A stretch of 64,000 nt of DNA from contig JASEVX010000003.1 in assembly GCA_031761405.1 (NCBI GenBank), forward strand, positions 114,455,831-114,519,830, written 5' to 3'. Numbering within the stretch: the first letter of the stretch is position 1; every line of letters begins with the position of its first letter. The position numbers were made by a program, and so were the translations under genes. A model generated the notes under the pieces. It did not search any database. It had not been told where the DNA came from and saw only the letters and a list, made by a program, of their open reading frames with translations. This document shows positions 33,990 to 46,342 of this stretch, in pieces. The stretch comes from Serripes groenlandicus (lineage: Eukaryota; Mollusca; Bivalvia; Cardiida; Cardiidae).

Positions 33990-36900
33990 AACAACATTTA
34001 ATGATTAAATATGTCATCAAGGATGCACTCAATGACAACATGTATACAAATACCGTTTGAAGGCGTTATCAAGGACGCACTCAATGACGACCTATATACC
34101 TAGGCCGTGTTAAGGCGTCAACGCGATCACACTCTATGACGAACTATATACCTAGACCGTTTTAAGGCGTTATCAAGGACTCACTGAATGACGACCTATA
34201 TACCTAGACCGTGTTAAGGCGTCATCAAGGACGCACTCAATGACAAACTATATACCTAGACCGTTTTAAGGCATCAACAATGACGCGCACAATGACGACC
34301 TATATACCTATACCGTTTTAAGGCGTCATCAATGACGCACCCAATGACGACCTATATACCTAGACCGTTTTTAGGCGTCAACGGGGTCACACTCACTGAC
34401 GACCTGTTTACGTAGACCGTTTTAAGGCGTCAACAAGGACGCACTCAATGACGACCTATATACCTAGACCGTTTTAAGGCGTCAACGGGGTCACACTCAC
34501 TGACGACATGTTTACGTAGATCGTTTAAAGGTGTCAACAAGGACGCACACAATGACGACCTATATACCTATACCGTTTTAAGGCGTCAACGGGGTCACAC
34601 TCGATGACGACCTATATATAAAGACCGTTTTTAGCCGTCATCAAGGACGCACTCAATGACGACATATATACCTAGACCGTTTTAAGGCGTCAACGGGGTC
34701 ACACTCGATGACGACCTAAATACAAAGACCGTTTTAAGGCGTCATTAAGGACGCACTCAATGACGACATATATACCTAGACCGTTTTAAGGCGTCAACGG
34801 GGTCACACTCGATGACGACCTATATACAAAGACCGTTTTTAGGCGTCATCAAGGACGCACTCAATGATGACATATATACATAGACCGTTTTAAGGCGTCA
34901 ACGGGGTCACACTCGATGACGACCTAAATACAAAGACCGTTTTAAGGCGTCATTAAGGACGCACTCAATGACGACATATATACATAGACCGTTTTAAGGC
35001 GTCAACGGGGTCACACTCGATGACGACCTATATACAAAGACCGTTTTTAGGCGTCATCAAGGACGCACTCAATGATGACATATATACATAGACCGTTTTA
35101 AGGCGTCAACGGGGTCACACTCGATGACGACCTAAATACCTAGACTGTTTTTAGGCGTCATCAAGGACGCACTCAATGACGATCTATATACCTAGACCGT
35201 ATTAAGGCTTCATCCAGGACGCACTCAATGACGACCTGTTTACCTAGACCGTTTTAAGGCGTCATAAGGGACGCACGCAATGACGACCTATATACCTGGA
35301 CCGTTTTAAGGCGTCATCGGGGTCACACTCACTGACGACCTGTTTACCTATACCGTTTTAAGGTGTCAACAAGGACGCACACAATGACTACCTATATACC
35401 TATACCGTTTTAAGGCGTCAACGGGGTCAAACTCGCTGACGACCTATATACATGTACCTAGACCGTTTAAAGGTGTCATCAAGGACGCACTCGATGATAA
35501 CCTGTATACATATACCGTTTTAAGGCGTCATCAAGGACGCACTCGATGATAACCTGTATACATATACCGTTTTAAGGCGTCGTCAAGGACGAACTCAATG
35601 ACGACATATATACCTAGACCGTTTTAAGGCGTCAACGGGGTCACACTCGATGACGACCTAAATACCTAGACTGTTTTTAGGCGTCATCAAGGACGCACTC
35701 AATGACGACCTATATACCTAGACCGTTTTAAGGCGTCAACGGGGTCACACTCGATGACGACCTATATACAAAGACCGTTTTTAGGCGTCATCAAGGACGC
35801 ACTCAATGATGACATATATACATAGACCGTTTTAAGGCGTCAACGGGGTCACACTCGATGACGTCCTAAATACAAAGACCGTTTTAAGGCGTCATTAAGG
35901 ACGCACTCAATGACGACATATATACATAGACCGTTTTAAGGCGTCAATGGGGTCACACTCGATGACGACCTATATACAAAGACCGTTTTTAGGCGTCATC
36001 AAGGACGCACTCAATGATGACATATATACATAGACCGTTTTAAGGCGTCAACGGGGTCACACTCGATGACGACCTAAATACCTAGACTGTTTTTAGGCGT
36101 CATCAAGGACGCACTCAATGACGATCTATATACCTAGACCGTATTAAGGCTTCATCCAGGACGCACTCAATGACGACCTGTTTACCTAGACCGTTTTAAG
36201 GCGTCATAAGGGACGCACGCAATGACGACCTATATACCTGGACCGTTTTAAGGCGTCATCGGGGTCACACTCACTGACGACCTGTTTACCTATACCGTTT
36301 TAAGGTGTCAACAAGGACGCACACAATGACTACCTATATACCTATACCGTTTTAAGGCGTCAACGGGGTCAAACTCGCTGACGACCTATATACATGTACC
36401 TAGACCGTTTTAAGGCCTCAACGGGGTCACACTTGATGACGACCTATATACTTAATCCATTTGTATGCGTCCTCAAGGACGCACTCAATGACGACCTATA
36501 TACCTAATATATTTGTATGCGTCCTCAAGGACGCACTCAATGACGTGATATATACCTAGACCGTGTTAAGGCGTCATCAAGGACGCACTCAATGACTTCT
36601 TTAAGGAGTCAATGGGGTCACACTTACTGCCGACCTGTTTACCTTGACTGTTTAAAGTGTCATCAAGGTTGCACTCAATGACAACCTGTATACCTAGACC
36701 GTTTAAAGGTGTCATCAAGGACGCACTCGATGATAACCTGTATACATATACCGTTTTAAGGCGTCATCAAGGACGCACTCGATGATAACCTGTATACATA
36801 TACCGTTTTAAGGCGTCGTCAAGGACGAACTCAATGACGACATATATACCTAGACCGTTTTAAGGCGTCAACGGGGTCACACTCGATGACGACCTAAATA

Positions 36901-37760
36901 CCTAGACTGTTTTTAGGCGTCATCAAGGACGCACTCAATGACGACCTATATACCTAGACCGTATTAAGGCTTCATCCAGGACGCACTCAATGACGACCTG
37001 TATACTTAGACTGTTTTAAGGCGTCGTCAGTGTCGACCTGTATATATTTACCATTTAAGGCGTCATCAATGACTCACTCAATAACGACCTGTATACATAG
37101 ACCGGTTTAAGGCGTCATCAAGGACACATTCAATGACGACCTGTATACATAGACCGGTTTTAGGCGTCATCAATGACGCTCTCAATGACGACCTGTATAC
37201 GTAGACCGTGTTAAGGCGTCATCAAGGACTCACTTAATGACAACCTGTATACAGAGACCGTTTTAAGGCGTCTTCAATAACTCACTTAATGACGACCTGT
37301 ATACAGAGACCGTTTTAAGACGTCATCAAGGACTCACTTAATGCCGACCTGTATACAGAGACAGTGTTAAGGCGTCATCAAAGACGCAGTCAATGACGAC
37401 CTGTATAAAAAATACCGTTTCAGGCGTCATTTGGGACACACTCAATGGCAACATGTATACATAAACCTGTATACACAGTCTGTTTTAAGGCGTCATCAGG
37501 TTCACACTCACTGATGACCGGTAGACCAAGTACGTTTCAAGGCATCATCCGGGACACACTCGACGACAACCTGTAGACCAAGACCGTTTTAAGGTGTCAT
37601 CCGGGACACACTCGATGCCAACCTGTACACCAAGATCATTCCAAGGCATCATCCGGGACACAATCGATTTCAACCTATATACCAAGACCGTTTAAAGGCA
37701 TCATCCGAGACCCACACGATGACAACCTGTAGACCAAGACTGTTACAGGCCGTCCTCGGG
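33990..37760 (+). repeat. 3.8-kb CpG-rich 52-bp minisatellite with nested duplications
   Basis: About 70 units of a 52-bp repeat, roughly CCTATATACCTAGACCG, TTTTAAGGCGTCATC, AAGGACGCACTCAATGACGA. Variant units with CAACGGGGTCACACTCGATG alternate with the ATCAAGGACGCACTC type over much of 34.4-36.1 kb, giving a 104-bp dimer. Larger blocks repeat nearly exactly: a stretch ending at the CATGTACCTA insertion occurs at 35451 and again at 36393 (offset 942), and a GACCGTTTAAAGGTGTC block at 35461 recurs at 36697 (offset 1236). Both edges are diverged, the middle homogenised. Each unit carries four to five CpGs in an otherwise CpG-poor window. Non-coding. Confidence 0.97.
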
Positions 37761-37764
37761 GATA

Positions 37765-39300
37765 CACCAAATTTTAAACTTGTGATATCGCTGTTCAACC
37801 CACATGTAGACGTAATACAAAATAGGCTCCTTTGAAGGAAAACCAACCACTGGACAGCAGTGAAAGATGTAGATATAGAAATGCTTTCGTATACATATCT
37901 TAGTATATACTGTATATGTGTAATTAATATTTCGACAACTAATGTACACACATGTAGATAAGGTAATCAAGGGTGGGTCAGATTGTCATCTACCTAAACT
38001 TATAACAAACAGAGCGGTTTTCAGATTGTAAGATAGTTAAACTAATTGATTGCAAAATCGTCATTAAAAGCAATTGCTTCGAATTAAGTTTCTAACAACA
38101 CTTTTTTTTCGTCTGGGATAACGCTTACAATAGTGAAGTCAAAAATGGCAAGTATCTGTAAATGGAAATATAAAACTTGCACAGAGCTGAACACATTGTG
38201 TCGAAGGGAGAAACAGATTCCCACGAGCATATTTTCCTTTTGTAACAAGTAACAAATGGTACAGATACATAAACAGTGTTGGAAACATTATGCCCAAAGA
38301 AGAAACTGTTCATCATGAAAATGTTCTCATTTTGGGACAATTTTCAAAAGCCGTCCGCTGCAGATGCGTCAATATGCGTTTCCATGTGGGAAAACATAAC
38401 TTACATTCCTAGTATGCATTGATTTAATCTGTGTATATATTTATAAATCTGAGGGTGTAGCGTTACTTCCTGTTTTGCATATTGAATTACATCATAACCT
38501 AAATGCACGTTACATGCATACGCGATTATAGTGTATGTTTGTATGAATAGTGTTTTAATCCGATTACAACAGTAATTTAGTTATATTACGCTGTTCATGA
38601 TAGATAACCAGTACGGTTGGTAAATAATTTATCCGGACGTCAGAACATCAGTTATCCCTCAAAGCATGAGTGCAAAGGAGGCGATCTACAACTCACATGC
38701 AGTGTGTATAGCACGATATATACAAACATTTATACCATATACTTCATAAACTGTAGGGATTTAACCGCTCTGAATGCACTGGTTTTGGAAGATAGAACTA
38801 TATGTGTTGAAGAGAACTATAAGACTAGATATATGCGGTTAAAGCGGCGAGTCATGCAGACTAGATATATATAGTTATCTATCTAGTTGTAAATTCGTGT
38901 GTTTTCTTTGTTTCTTTTTCTGTGTAACCCTGTTTACCGTCTGTCTATTAACATTACGAAGCATGCGTAGTGTTTCTGAATTGCGTTGGAGAAAGTTATA
39001 AGATTGTGGCAATAAACGATAGTTCAATTGTACTTCAACACGACAATGACAACATGACAACGATTGGCTCGTGTTTCGTTAACATTCTTAAGACATTGTA
39101 AAACTTAAAATATGGGACCTTAAAAGCAATTTTTACAACATTTGCAATTTGAATATTAAAAACGAACATATTTAAAAAAAAACTACTTTTTGAATATATA
39201 AAACCATTGCCTGTTTGTCTATGTAGCATTATCAAACGATATCTTCGTATCAATAAACAATATAAAAGGATGAATTGTATACTTACTGAGACACAACCCA
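37765..39300. other. No gene; two fold-back hairpins
   Basis: Two diverged central hairpins of the TTAA / CCCTTT family occur at about 38190-38252 (ACATTGTGTCGAAGGGAG and TTTTCCTTTTGTAAC) and 38276-38345 (AACATTATGCCCAAAG, CATCATGAAAATG, CTCATTTTGGGAC), followed by the outer-arm phrase CCGTCCGCTGCAGATGCG and TTCCATGTGGGAAAAC. The minus frames at 37670-37970 and 39035-39361 are not supported as genes. Confidence 0.5.
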
Positions 39301-39310
39301 CATCAATCGA

Positions 39311-39390
39311 CTTTAACCCTTTTCCACATACAACAAAGACAACTTTTAATTGCAGGTTCATTTTTGAAGAAAATGAGCAATTGGGAAATT
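39311..39390. mobile_element. Fold-back MITE fragment
   Basis: CTTTAACCCTTTTCCACATA followed by CAACAAAG and, at the right, GAAAATGAGCAATTGGG are the left terminus and half of the central hairpin of the TTAA / CCCTTT family. The remainder is missing. Confidence 0.5.
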
Positions 39391-39399
39391 CAAAGTGTC

Positions 39400-40570
39400 G
39401 TTGAAATTGACAGGAAATTGCTATACAAAGGTGGTCTTTAGCACATTTATATTTTGAAAATTCTGTACAGACAGGTGTTATATTGACCTGGCAATAATCT
39501 TGATTATGTTTGCGTTAGTTGATAGGCTAGAGGGAATTTCATATAAAATACCCTTACTTGGTCCTGGTTTAGTGTTATGTGTCACACATTATAACTTCCT
39601 GATTTAACGGAGCCCCTCCCCTTTACCGTCGCGATTGAACAATGAAATACTCAATATAAAAGATTATATTTACACATGGTTATTTACAGATAATGTCCAT
39701 GTATAATGGTGTATTTCAGAATAAAAGACAAAGGAATGTAATTTCGCATCTAAGAAATTGCTCAGAAAGTTCTCATTCGTGTCGGCTTTCAAAAATATTG
39801 TTTTTTCAAACTTTATCCAATTTTGATTAGTTTATAAAACTTTTAGATAAAAATAATCCAAGCAGGTGGAGCTCAATAATTGATTACTTGTATACATCAC
39901 GAGTGTTTGTTTGCTTGGCAACAGCCTTCCTGGTTGTTAATATTGATCTTTTTATACATTTGAGTATTTACACATCGGCGAAGTCTGCATCGTCGAGACA
40001 CATCGATTCACTTTAATGTTTAACGATAATTTGACCTGATTTAAATACCCTTTATCACAAGATCATGGATGATCGTTCTACAACGTATCTGCACGCTGTG
40101 GTTACATATTCGGTACGGGAGGTCGCGGGCTCGATACCCGGTCGAATTATACAAACATCTTTTAAAATGGTATAAACATTACACTCCAAGGCGCCCAGGA
40201 TTGTGTTGTAAGAATTACACCTGAATCGTTTGTGACAGGATAAATCGAACAGTTACACGTTTTATGACACTGGAACCTTCTCGATACAACAGAAAACATG
40301 TTGAGCACCATACAAAAACATAAAACAAGCATTATGTTATTTAGTGTGGCTTAAACACTATTGTAAATTAAGTCTATATAAACATGCTCCAGGAAAATCA
40401 ACGTACATGTACGTGTGTTTAATGCAAGTGTGCATTACGGTATACCTACGCATCTTTGTTATCCAATCTATGTGTATGACTATGGCAGAAGTTTCGTTTA
40501 GGTGTCAGTTGTAAAAAACTGTGCATATTCAAAGAAAGCAAACTCCGAGAACGTCTATCCAGTACAAATA
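39400..40570. other. No gene; SINE-head fragment near 40110
   Basis: CGGGAGGTCGCGGGCTCGAT and ACCCGGTCG at about 40116-40144 resemble a tRNA-like box B on the plus strand, probably a SINE head without a recognisable body. Otherwise AT-rich spacer. Confidence 0.35.
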
Positions 40571-40589
40571 TTAGATAACTAACCGGTTG

Positions 40590-40862
40590 ATTGATTGATA
40601 TATTGGTGTTAAACACCTTTTTCAGCCATTGTTACCATTGTTACTACCCATGTGTTTCCTTGCTTTCGTACATCAGTACTCCACATAACATCCAATCAAC
40701 TACTTTTCAAAATAGATTGTTCGCCCATTGAAAGAAGACGAGTAACGCTTGTCGAATTGACTTTTGTCAAGTGTCGGACAGAATGTTGACCGAGTTGAGG
40801 TTCGAACTCTTAACACTTGAATTGACAGTCCGCGTCGCTACTGACTGAGTGACAGTGGCTCG
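40590..40862 (-). mobile_element. tRNA-headed SINE (family A)
   Basis: Minus-oriented copy: tail TTGATTGATTGATA at the left (the AATC tail), body CATCAGTACTCCACATAAC, TGAAAGAAGACGAGTAACGC and GACTTTTGTCAAGTGTCGG, then head GAGGTTCGAACTC and GTCCGCGTCGCTACTGAC. Same order as at 29895-30112. Confidence 0.75.
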
Positions 40863-40929
40863 AAACCAACCGTTTATAATATTCACTTAGTGTTTAAGAG
40901 ACAACTGTAAAAATACTGTCTCACTTCAG

Positions 40930-41014
40930 GACAGGGTCCAATGTGGACGAAATAGCAACCCATCCAACAAATGGCTTCATTCGTCAAGAATATGTGAATT
41001 CTGCAAGGACAAAG
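40930..41014 (+). CDS. Candidate short internal exon, unidentified
   Basis: An 85-nt stretch lies between a good acceptor (CTGTCTCACTTCAG) and a donor (AAAG|GTAAAG). Two of the three frames are open; one reads SNVDEIATHPTNGFIRQEY and ends exactly on a codon boundary, the other reads NKWLHSSRICEFCKDK with a CxxC. Nothing else in the neighbourhood supports a gene and I cannot decide the frame. It may be chance. Confidence 0.2.
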
Positions 41015-41339
41015 GTAAAGTGTAAATATACTACCATTAATACAATATAAGTTAACTTTAAAAAGCCCTTTTTACATGTTGTATTGCTCGATTGTTCAAG
41101 GTCCTTGGTTTAAACAATACTCCGTCTCTTATACCTTATACTATATTTTAGATTGAGTCTGTAGGTGTTTGTAATATGTCACCTAAGATCAGCTTTTCTA
41201 CTTGATTGGCAATCTGTCTTGTTTTCAATCAAGTTCACATCTATCAGACATAATCTCATGTTTGCTTTCAAAATAGAGAGGTAAGCATTATACCTTTGTG
41301 CACCTTTACACAGTTGGTAGATTTATGATTGATTAGTGT

Positions 41340-42965
41340 GTGTTGTCCGTCGTTCGTAGTCACTACACTATAGAGGCCGCCGTTACCATCCAATCTTCAT
41401 GAAGCTTATTCAGTTTGTTTATTTTGCTGATGTCTATGCCAAGTTCGAATATCTGTCATGCCAGGTCAAAAAATAAGTCACTAGGTCAATTGAAGGAAAA
41501 TCTCGTTAACCCTCTGGAGGCCGCATTTAAGCTCACCAGAGAACGAAGTGCGCGTGGTGAGTTTTTTGTGATCGCCTTTTGTCCGTCGTTCGTCCGTCGT
41601 CAACAATTTGCTTGATAACACTCTAGAGGCCATTTTTATCATCCAATATTCATGATAGTTATTCAGTTTGTATATATTGTTGATTTCTAGGTCAAGTTTC
41701 AATATGGGTCATGACGGGTCAAACACTAGGTCACTAGGCCAAATTAATTGAAAATCTTGTTAACATTCTGGATGCCGCCATTTGGCTTGAGCATGCTGAA
41801 ACTTCGTCAGAATGTTTGCCTAGATGATATCTAGGCTTAGTTCGAATATGCGTCATGTCCGGTCAAAAGATAGGACACAAGACAAAATTGTAGAACAATT
41901 TTGTTAACACTAGAGAGATCACATTTTTTTACTTGAGCAGCTTGAAACTTTTTCAGAAAGTTTGTGTTTGTGATATCAAGCCCATGGTTTGATATGGGTC
42001 ATGTTGGTTCAAAAGCTTGGTCACTAAGCCTAACTGAAGGAAAATCTTATTAACACTCTGGAAGACGTATTTTTGGCTTGTGAATGTTGAAACTTTGTCA
42101 GAATGTTTGTCTTGATAATATCCAGGCTAATGTTTGATATGGGTCATGTTCGGTCACTAGGTCACTAGGCCAAAATTGAAAACAATCTTGTAAACACTCT
42201 TGAGAACACTTTTTTTAAAACGTTCCTTGGGTGACCCTCTACTAAGATTGTTTATCTTATTTCGATGATATGATCCGTTAAAAACATGGCTTCTCTTATT
42301 AAGTCTTGCAAAACACATTATCAGGTGATCGATCCAGGGCATTATGGCCCTCTTGTTAACTAAACAAGTTGAAACTTTTTCAGAATGAATATCTGGATGA
42401 TATCTAGGTTTGAATATATGTCATAACCGGTCAAAAACTAGGTAACTAGACTAAGTTTGAGAAATATCTTGATAAGACTTTAGAGACTGCATGGTTTGCT
42501 TATGTAGCATGACACTATGTCAGAATGAATGTCTTGATGATAACTAGAGCAAGTTTGAATATGGGTCATGTCGGGATTACATCTAGGTCACAATGTCCAA
42601 TTGAAGGAATTTCTTGTTAACCCTCTTGAGGCCGCATTTTCAACTTTAATTTTTTGTTAAATTCAAGCTAATATTTGAATATGGGTCATGTCTGATCAAA
42701 AACTAGGTAACTAGGCCAAATTGAAGGAAACAGTCTGGAAGCAGTATTTCTAACTTGAACATGTTTAAATATTGTCAGAAGGATTATCTTATGGTGATAT
42801 CTAGGCCAAGTTCGAAAATATAGGTCATGTCGGGTCACTAAGCTAAATTAAAGGGAAATATTGTGTTTCTTTCTTGACCGCAAAATAAGTTATTGCCATT
42901 GACTATGAGGTTAACTTAACTTAAGTGAGCGATCCAGTTCCACTATGGCCCTCTTGTTTTAGCTA
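41340..42965 (+). repeat. Degenerate ~140-bp tandem repeat array (bivalve-type)
   Basis: The phrase GAAACTTTGTCAGAATG (with variants) recurs at about 41799, 41944, 42088, 42371 and 42509, so the spacing is 138-145 bp. Each unit continues with GTTTGTCTTGATGATATC, a GGGTCATGTCGGGTCAAAA segment, AGGTCACTAGGCCAAATTG and TCTTGTTAACACTCT. The left edge carries GCTCACCAGAGAACGAAGTG ... GGTGAGTTTTTTGTGATCGC, and CCTCTTGTT ends two sub-blocks (about 42355 and 42957). I see no open frame through it; it is thought to be a widespread non-coding repeat in bivalves (from memory). Confidence 0.85.
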
Positions 42966-42989
42966 TATCCATGTTTCCTGGATAATTTA

Positions 42990-43165
42990 CAAGTATTATT
43001 GGTCCATTTAACCAGACACTTGCATACCCCGCAACCCTAAACGCCAAGGAGGGTAGCCATTACTACCAATTTCCAAGTCTTCAATATGACCCGGCCGAGG
43101 ATGGAACCCGCGACCTCCTGTACCCGAGATAGACGCTCTACCACTTCACCACCAAGGGGTTCACA
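42990..43165 (-). mobile_element. tRNA-headed SINE fragment (family B)
   Basis: GCATACCCCGCAACCCTAAA, CGCCAAGGAGGGTAGCC and GGCCGAGGATGGAACCCGCG, then ATAGACGCTCTACCAC (box A side), in the same order as the copy at 19324-19577. Confidence 0.65.
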
Positions 43166-43376
43166 ATTGGAAGAAGGGATATTGATTGTCTGACAGACTT
43201 TGCAAATTGTCTGCATCAAATATGAGACAAAATAAAATTTAAGATTCAAATGACATCTACTCCTAATTAAGGCAAATGTTAAAGCCATTTTGATCTTTTG
43301 AAACTCATGGCAGTCATGATAAAAGCCATATTGATTTTCTGAAAACATAACAATCTGGCGTCATCAGAAAAGAGGT

Positions 43377-43651
43377 TTTGTTTGTTTGTTTGTTTGTTTG
43401 GAGTTTAACGCCGCTTTCAACAGCTTTGGTAATATCACGGCGGTCAGTGCACCTACCCATGTTTTCCTGGCTTTCCCACCCCAGTACTTACACAACATTC
43501 TTTCGAAGCCACTGTCTACTTTCTCACATAGATCAGAGGTGAGAGGCAATGGAAAACATCGCCCGAAAGAATGTCGCCGCAACCGGGTATCGAACCCGTG
43601 ACCTCCAGCTCACGAGTCAGATACGCTACCAATTGAGCTACCCGGCCGGGC
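43377..43651 (-). mobile_element. Full SINE (family C) with 13-bp target-site duplication
   Basis: TCAGAAAAGAGGT flanks the element on both sides (43364-43376 and 43652-43664), a perfect 13-bp target-site duplication. Minus-oriented: the 3' tail is (CAAA)n (TTTGTTTG on the plus strand), the body includes GTTTAACGCCGCTTTCAAC and the head has CGGGTATCGAACCCGTGACC (box B) and AATTGAGCTACCCGGC (box A). Length about 275 bp. The clean duplication marks a relatively young LINE-driven insertion. Two reverse-frame ORFs over it are artefacts. Confidence 0.9.
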
Positions 43652-43664
43652 TCAGAAAAGAGGT

Positions 43665-44225
43665 CAAAAGAACTTCAAATGTCATCTTCTCCTTATCAAC
43701 CCAACCAATTACAACCAAACTTCACGGGAATATTCCTTTGGTGGTTCTTATAGATGACCCTTGACACAACCTTTTAAAACCATATTGATTGGTTGGAAAA
43801 CCATTTCGACCAGGCGGCATCACGAAATGGGCAAGTTTACAACAATTTATCATTCCATTCTGCAGAATTGTTTCCATCATGACCCTCTACATAAATCGTT
43901 AAAGCCGCATTGATTTGCAGAAAAACATAGCCGGAAGTGGTATTTAGAAAAGGGGTTAAATGAACCAAGCTTCACAAGAATGTTTCTTTGGTATTTCCCT
44001 TTCCAACATTTCGAAGAGTTAATGCTTTATGACAAACGTCTTCTCCTTTAAGGTATTTGATTTACAGTGTCCACTCCTTGCAGTTTCCTCCCACCTAAAT
44101 TACATTTTCCCCGAGTTTAGAAATTACATATTTGCTAATATATTATCACTCTTGAGATCGATTTAGGGCCATATTGGTCCACTTGTTTATTATGTTTTGA
44201 ATGTGCTTGCCACATATCAAGATGA
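43665..44225. other. No gene; degenerate repeats likely
   Basis: Recurrent phrases (ATATTGATTGG, AAAACCATTT, CTTCACGGGAAT / CTTCACAAGAAT) suggest another old bivalve-type repeat, but I cannot define units. Confidence 0.3.
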
Positions 44226-44227
44226 TA

Positions 44228-44415
44228 AACCCTTAACCACATACAACAAATCGGCTGCAGACGACTTTCAAAGCAACTTGGCAAGGAGATACAATACATG
44301 TATATATAAATAAAATGAATATGTATTGATCATACATTATGGCAAAGGGATAAATTGCTCATAATGAGCAAGTGTTTTTTTTTTTTGTCTGCACACTTGT
44401 GTATACGTCGTTTGC
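44228..44415. mobile_element. Fold-back MITE copy, degraded
   Basis: CCTTAACCACATACAACAAA, TGCAGACGACTTTCAAAGC and the hairpin GCAAAGGGATAAATTGCTC / ATAATGAGCAAGTG place this in the TTAA / CCCTTT family. The right arm is replaced by a T12 run. Confidence 0.55.
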
Positions 44416-44419
44416 TGAG

Positions 44420-45045
44420 AAACCGACTATATTAGGGAAAGAAAGGGCTGAGCAGAAATGTGACCTTCTACACAATGTGTTCCAGCCATATTGACTGGTT
44501 TCAAAAGGTAAGAAAAGTGCTGAAATGAACACATTTTCCCCGTTATTATTCGTTTCACATACCATCATGCAGATGATCAATTAAGCGTCATCTTGGCCCT
44601 TTATTATTATAAATTGATTATAAGTTTTCTGAAAGTCTTTATTTTATTATTTTCTGTTTCTAATAATAGACGACAGTTATACGAATTCTAAACATTGTAT
44701 TATCATGCATAACACATGACACGAAGATTATCGTCTAGTCAATTACTTTTTAAATCATTTTAAATGATTAAAGTATGCTCTTTAATTTGTGTTTAAAATC
44801 AGTTTACGGTTTTTTTCCGTAAATATGTAGCACCTATAGATATATTATGAAAATGGTCGGTATAAGACCCCAATGTTGATCACTATGAGTAATACGAAAT
44901 TGTAAAACTTCCTGATTCTATTCTTAAGGAAAATAATACAATGCAATGTCACTTGATCTTCAACCCAGAAGTTTCACATAGGCGAACATATAATGCCTAA
45001 CTGTAACTCTACTTAAAACACTGGTATGACGTCATCCATTGTTGT
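44420..45045. other. No gene recognised
   Basis: AT-rich spacer. Confidence 0.4.
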
Positions 45046-45049
45046 TTCA

Positions 45050-45175
45050 GTACTGTATTATTAATACTGGACTGTTTCTAATAGGCCACTGTCCAATATT
45101 AATCACGTGCAGTCCAATATTATTACTAATATTGGACTACACTATTAATATTGGACTACACGTGACATGTGAATT
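45050..45175. repeat. Clustered inverted GTCCAATATT / AATATTGGAC motifs
   Basis: Forward GTCCAATATT occurs at about 45091 and 45112; the inverse AATATTGGAC follows at about 45130 and 45149, with CACGTG at 45104-45109 and ACACGTGACATGTG after them. The block is thus a nest of small inverted repeats. Matching phrases occur just upstream of the recombinase pseudogene (CTGTCCAATATTACAGC, 48735-48751) and related AGTCCAGTATTT in the palindrome at 48964-49070. Confidence 0.7.
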
Positions 45176-45239
45176 TTGGGAAACACGTGGAGAGTGAATC
45201 ATTTACACAAACTAGAATGGAGTGCTCCCCGGAGAACGT

Positions 45240-45410
45240 GTGTCACCTGCCGGAGCCTTGTCAGAAAATTTTAATTTTTGACAGAAAAGAAAACGTGACG
45301 AAAAAGTGTGACGAACAAGTGTGACGAGGGACAGACGGACGTACGGACAGACAGACGACGGACAAAAAAAAAGTAATCCCTAAGTGCCTACCATGCTACG
45401 CAGGTGACAC
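45240..45410. mobile_element. 171-bp MITE-like element with 11-bp inverted termini
   Basis: GTGTCACCTGC (45240-45250) and GCAGGTGACAC (45400-45410) are perfect inverted repeats. The interior contains GTGTGACGAACAAGTGTGAC and the GACAGACGGACGTACGGAC motif widespread in molluscs. No target-site duplication is evident, so the transposon superfamily is open. Confidence 0.6.
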
Positions 45411-45414
45411 AAAA

Positions 45415-46195
45415 AGGGATTCTTTGTAACATTGCATGAAAAGAGGTGAAATACCGCTATAAAAAAAAAGGTCATTGTTCGTCACCAGTAATGTCTTCAT
45501 TTTTCGCAGTGTTTATGAAAACACGATAAATGTGTACCTATGTCTCACAAAAAATGAAGATATGGTTTCGTTTTATCTTTTCAACGCAACGAAATATTGC
45601 CAAATATTTACATTTTGCGGATGATGGTCAACGAATGGAAATTGAAACGCTTTTGAAGAAAATAGCAATTACTGTGAAAAGTAACTTTTCAAGCCTTATA
45701 TGAACATCGTCCGTAGACTACCTACTGTAAATGGGAGAACATTGAATTTGTCATAGAAGCAGAATAAAAATGAAAAAAGTGAACATATTTATTACTTTAA
45801 TGAAACAACATGTTATAAATCCTCTGTGATAATACTTTTTAACACCATTATTTCTCGAACGAGCCTTAACCTCACTATATCATTTAACTGGGGGCTAATT
45901 TAGGGGCCTTTGGTAAATAGTTCAGCAGCAAATTCTAGGCCATTTTCTATAAAAAATATCTGATGATTTTGCTGATTTTGCTGTATTCATTTGACTAATG
46001 GACCCACTAGTTTTCACATCATAATTCTATCTGATATAGGTAAGATATTCCAGCATGTTCTTGAATTTGTGAGAGGACCTTAACTTGTATCAAGGCCGTG
46101 CGGGTAAAGATCCGCCTATGAAACAAAACAACAGTTTTTCAAAAGTCAGATAAGATTAACTGCAAAATGGTACAGTGTCAGATCAATCTGAGCGG
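45415..46195. other. No gene recognised
   Basis: AT-rich spacer with an A9 run at about 45461. Confidence 0.4.
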
Positions 46196-46199
46196 ATGC

Positions 46200-46342
46200 A
46201 CAGGTTTATCCGAGTCTACACTTGTTCGGGTCTACACTTGTTCGAGTCTACACGTGTTCGAGTCTACACTTGTTCGAGTCTACACTTGTTCGAGTCTACA
46301 CTTGTTCGAGTCTACACTTTTTCGAGTCTACACTTGTTCGTA
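46200..46342 (+). repeat. 16-bp minisatellite, about 8.5 units
   Basis: Unit GTTCGAGTCTACACTT; a few units differ by one base (GGGTC, ACGTG, TTTTTC). The two plus frames over it (RVYTCSSLHLFEST-type) are repeat artefacts. Confidence 0.97.

Noticed and set aside
33990..37760. CRISPR-like array
   Set aside because: Units are contiguous 52-mers without distinct repeat and spacer parts; eukaryotic minisatellite.
39035..39361. 108-codon minus ORF with hydrophobic stretches
   Set aside because: Overlaps a fold-back MITE fragment; AT-rich DNA gives such hydrophobic frames by chance.
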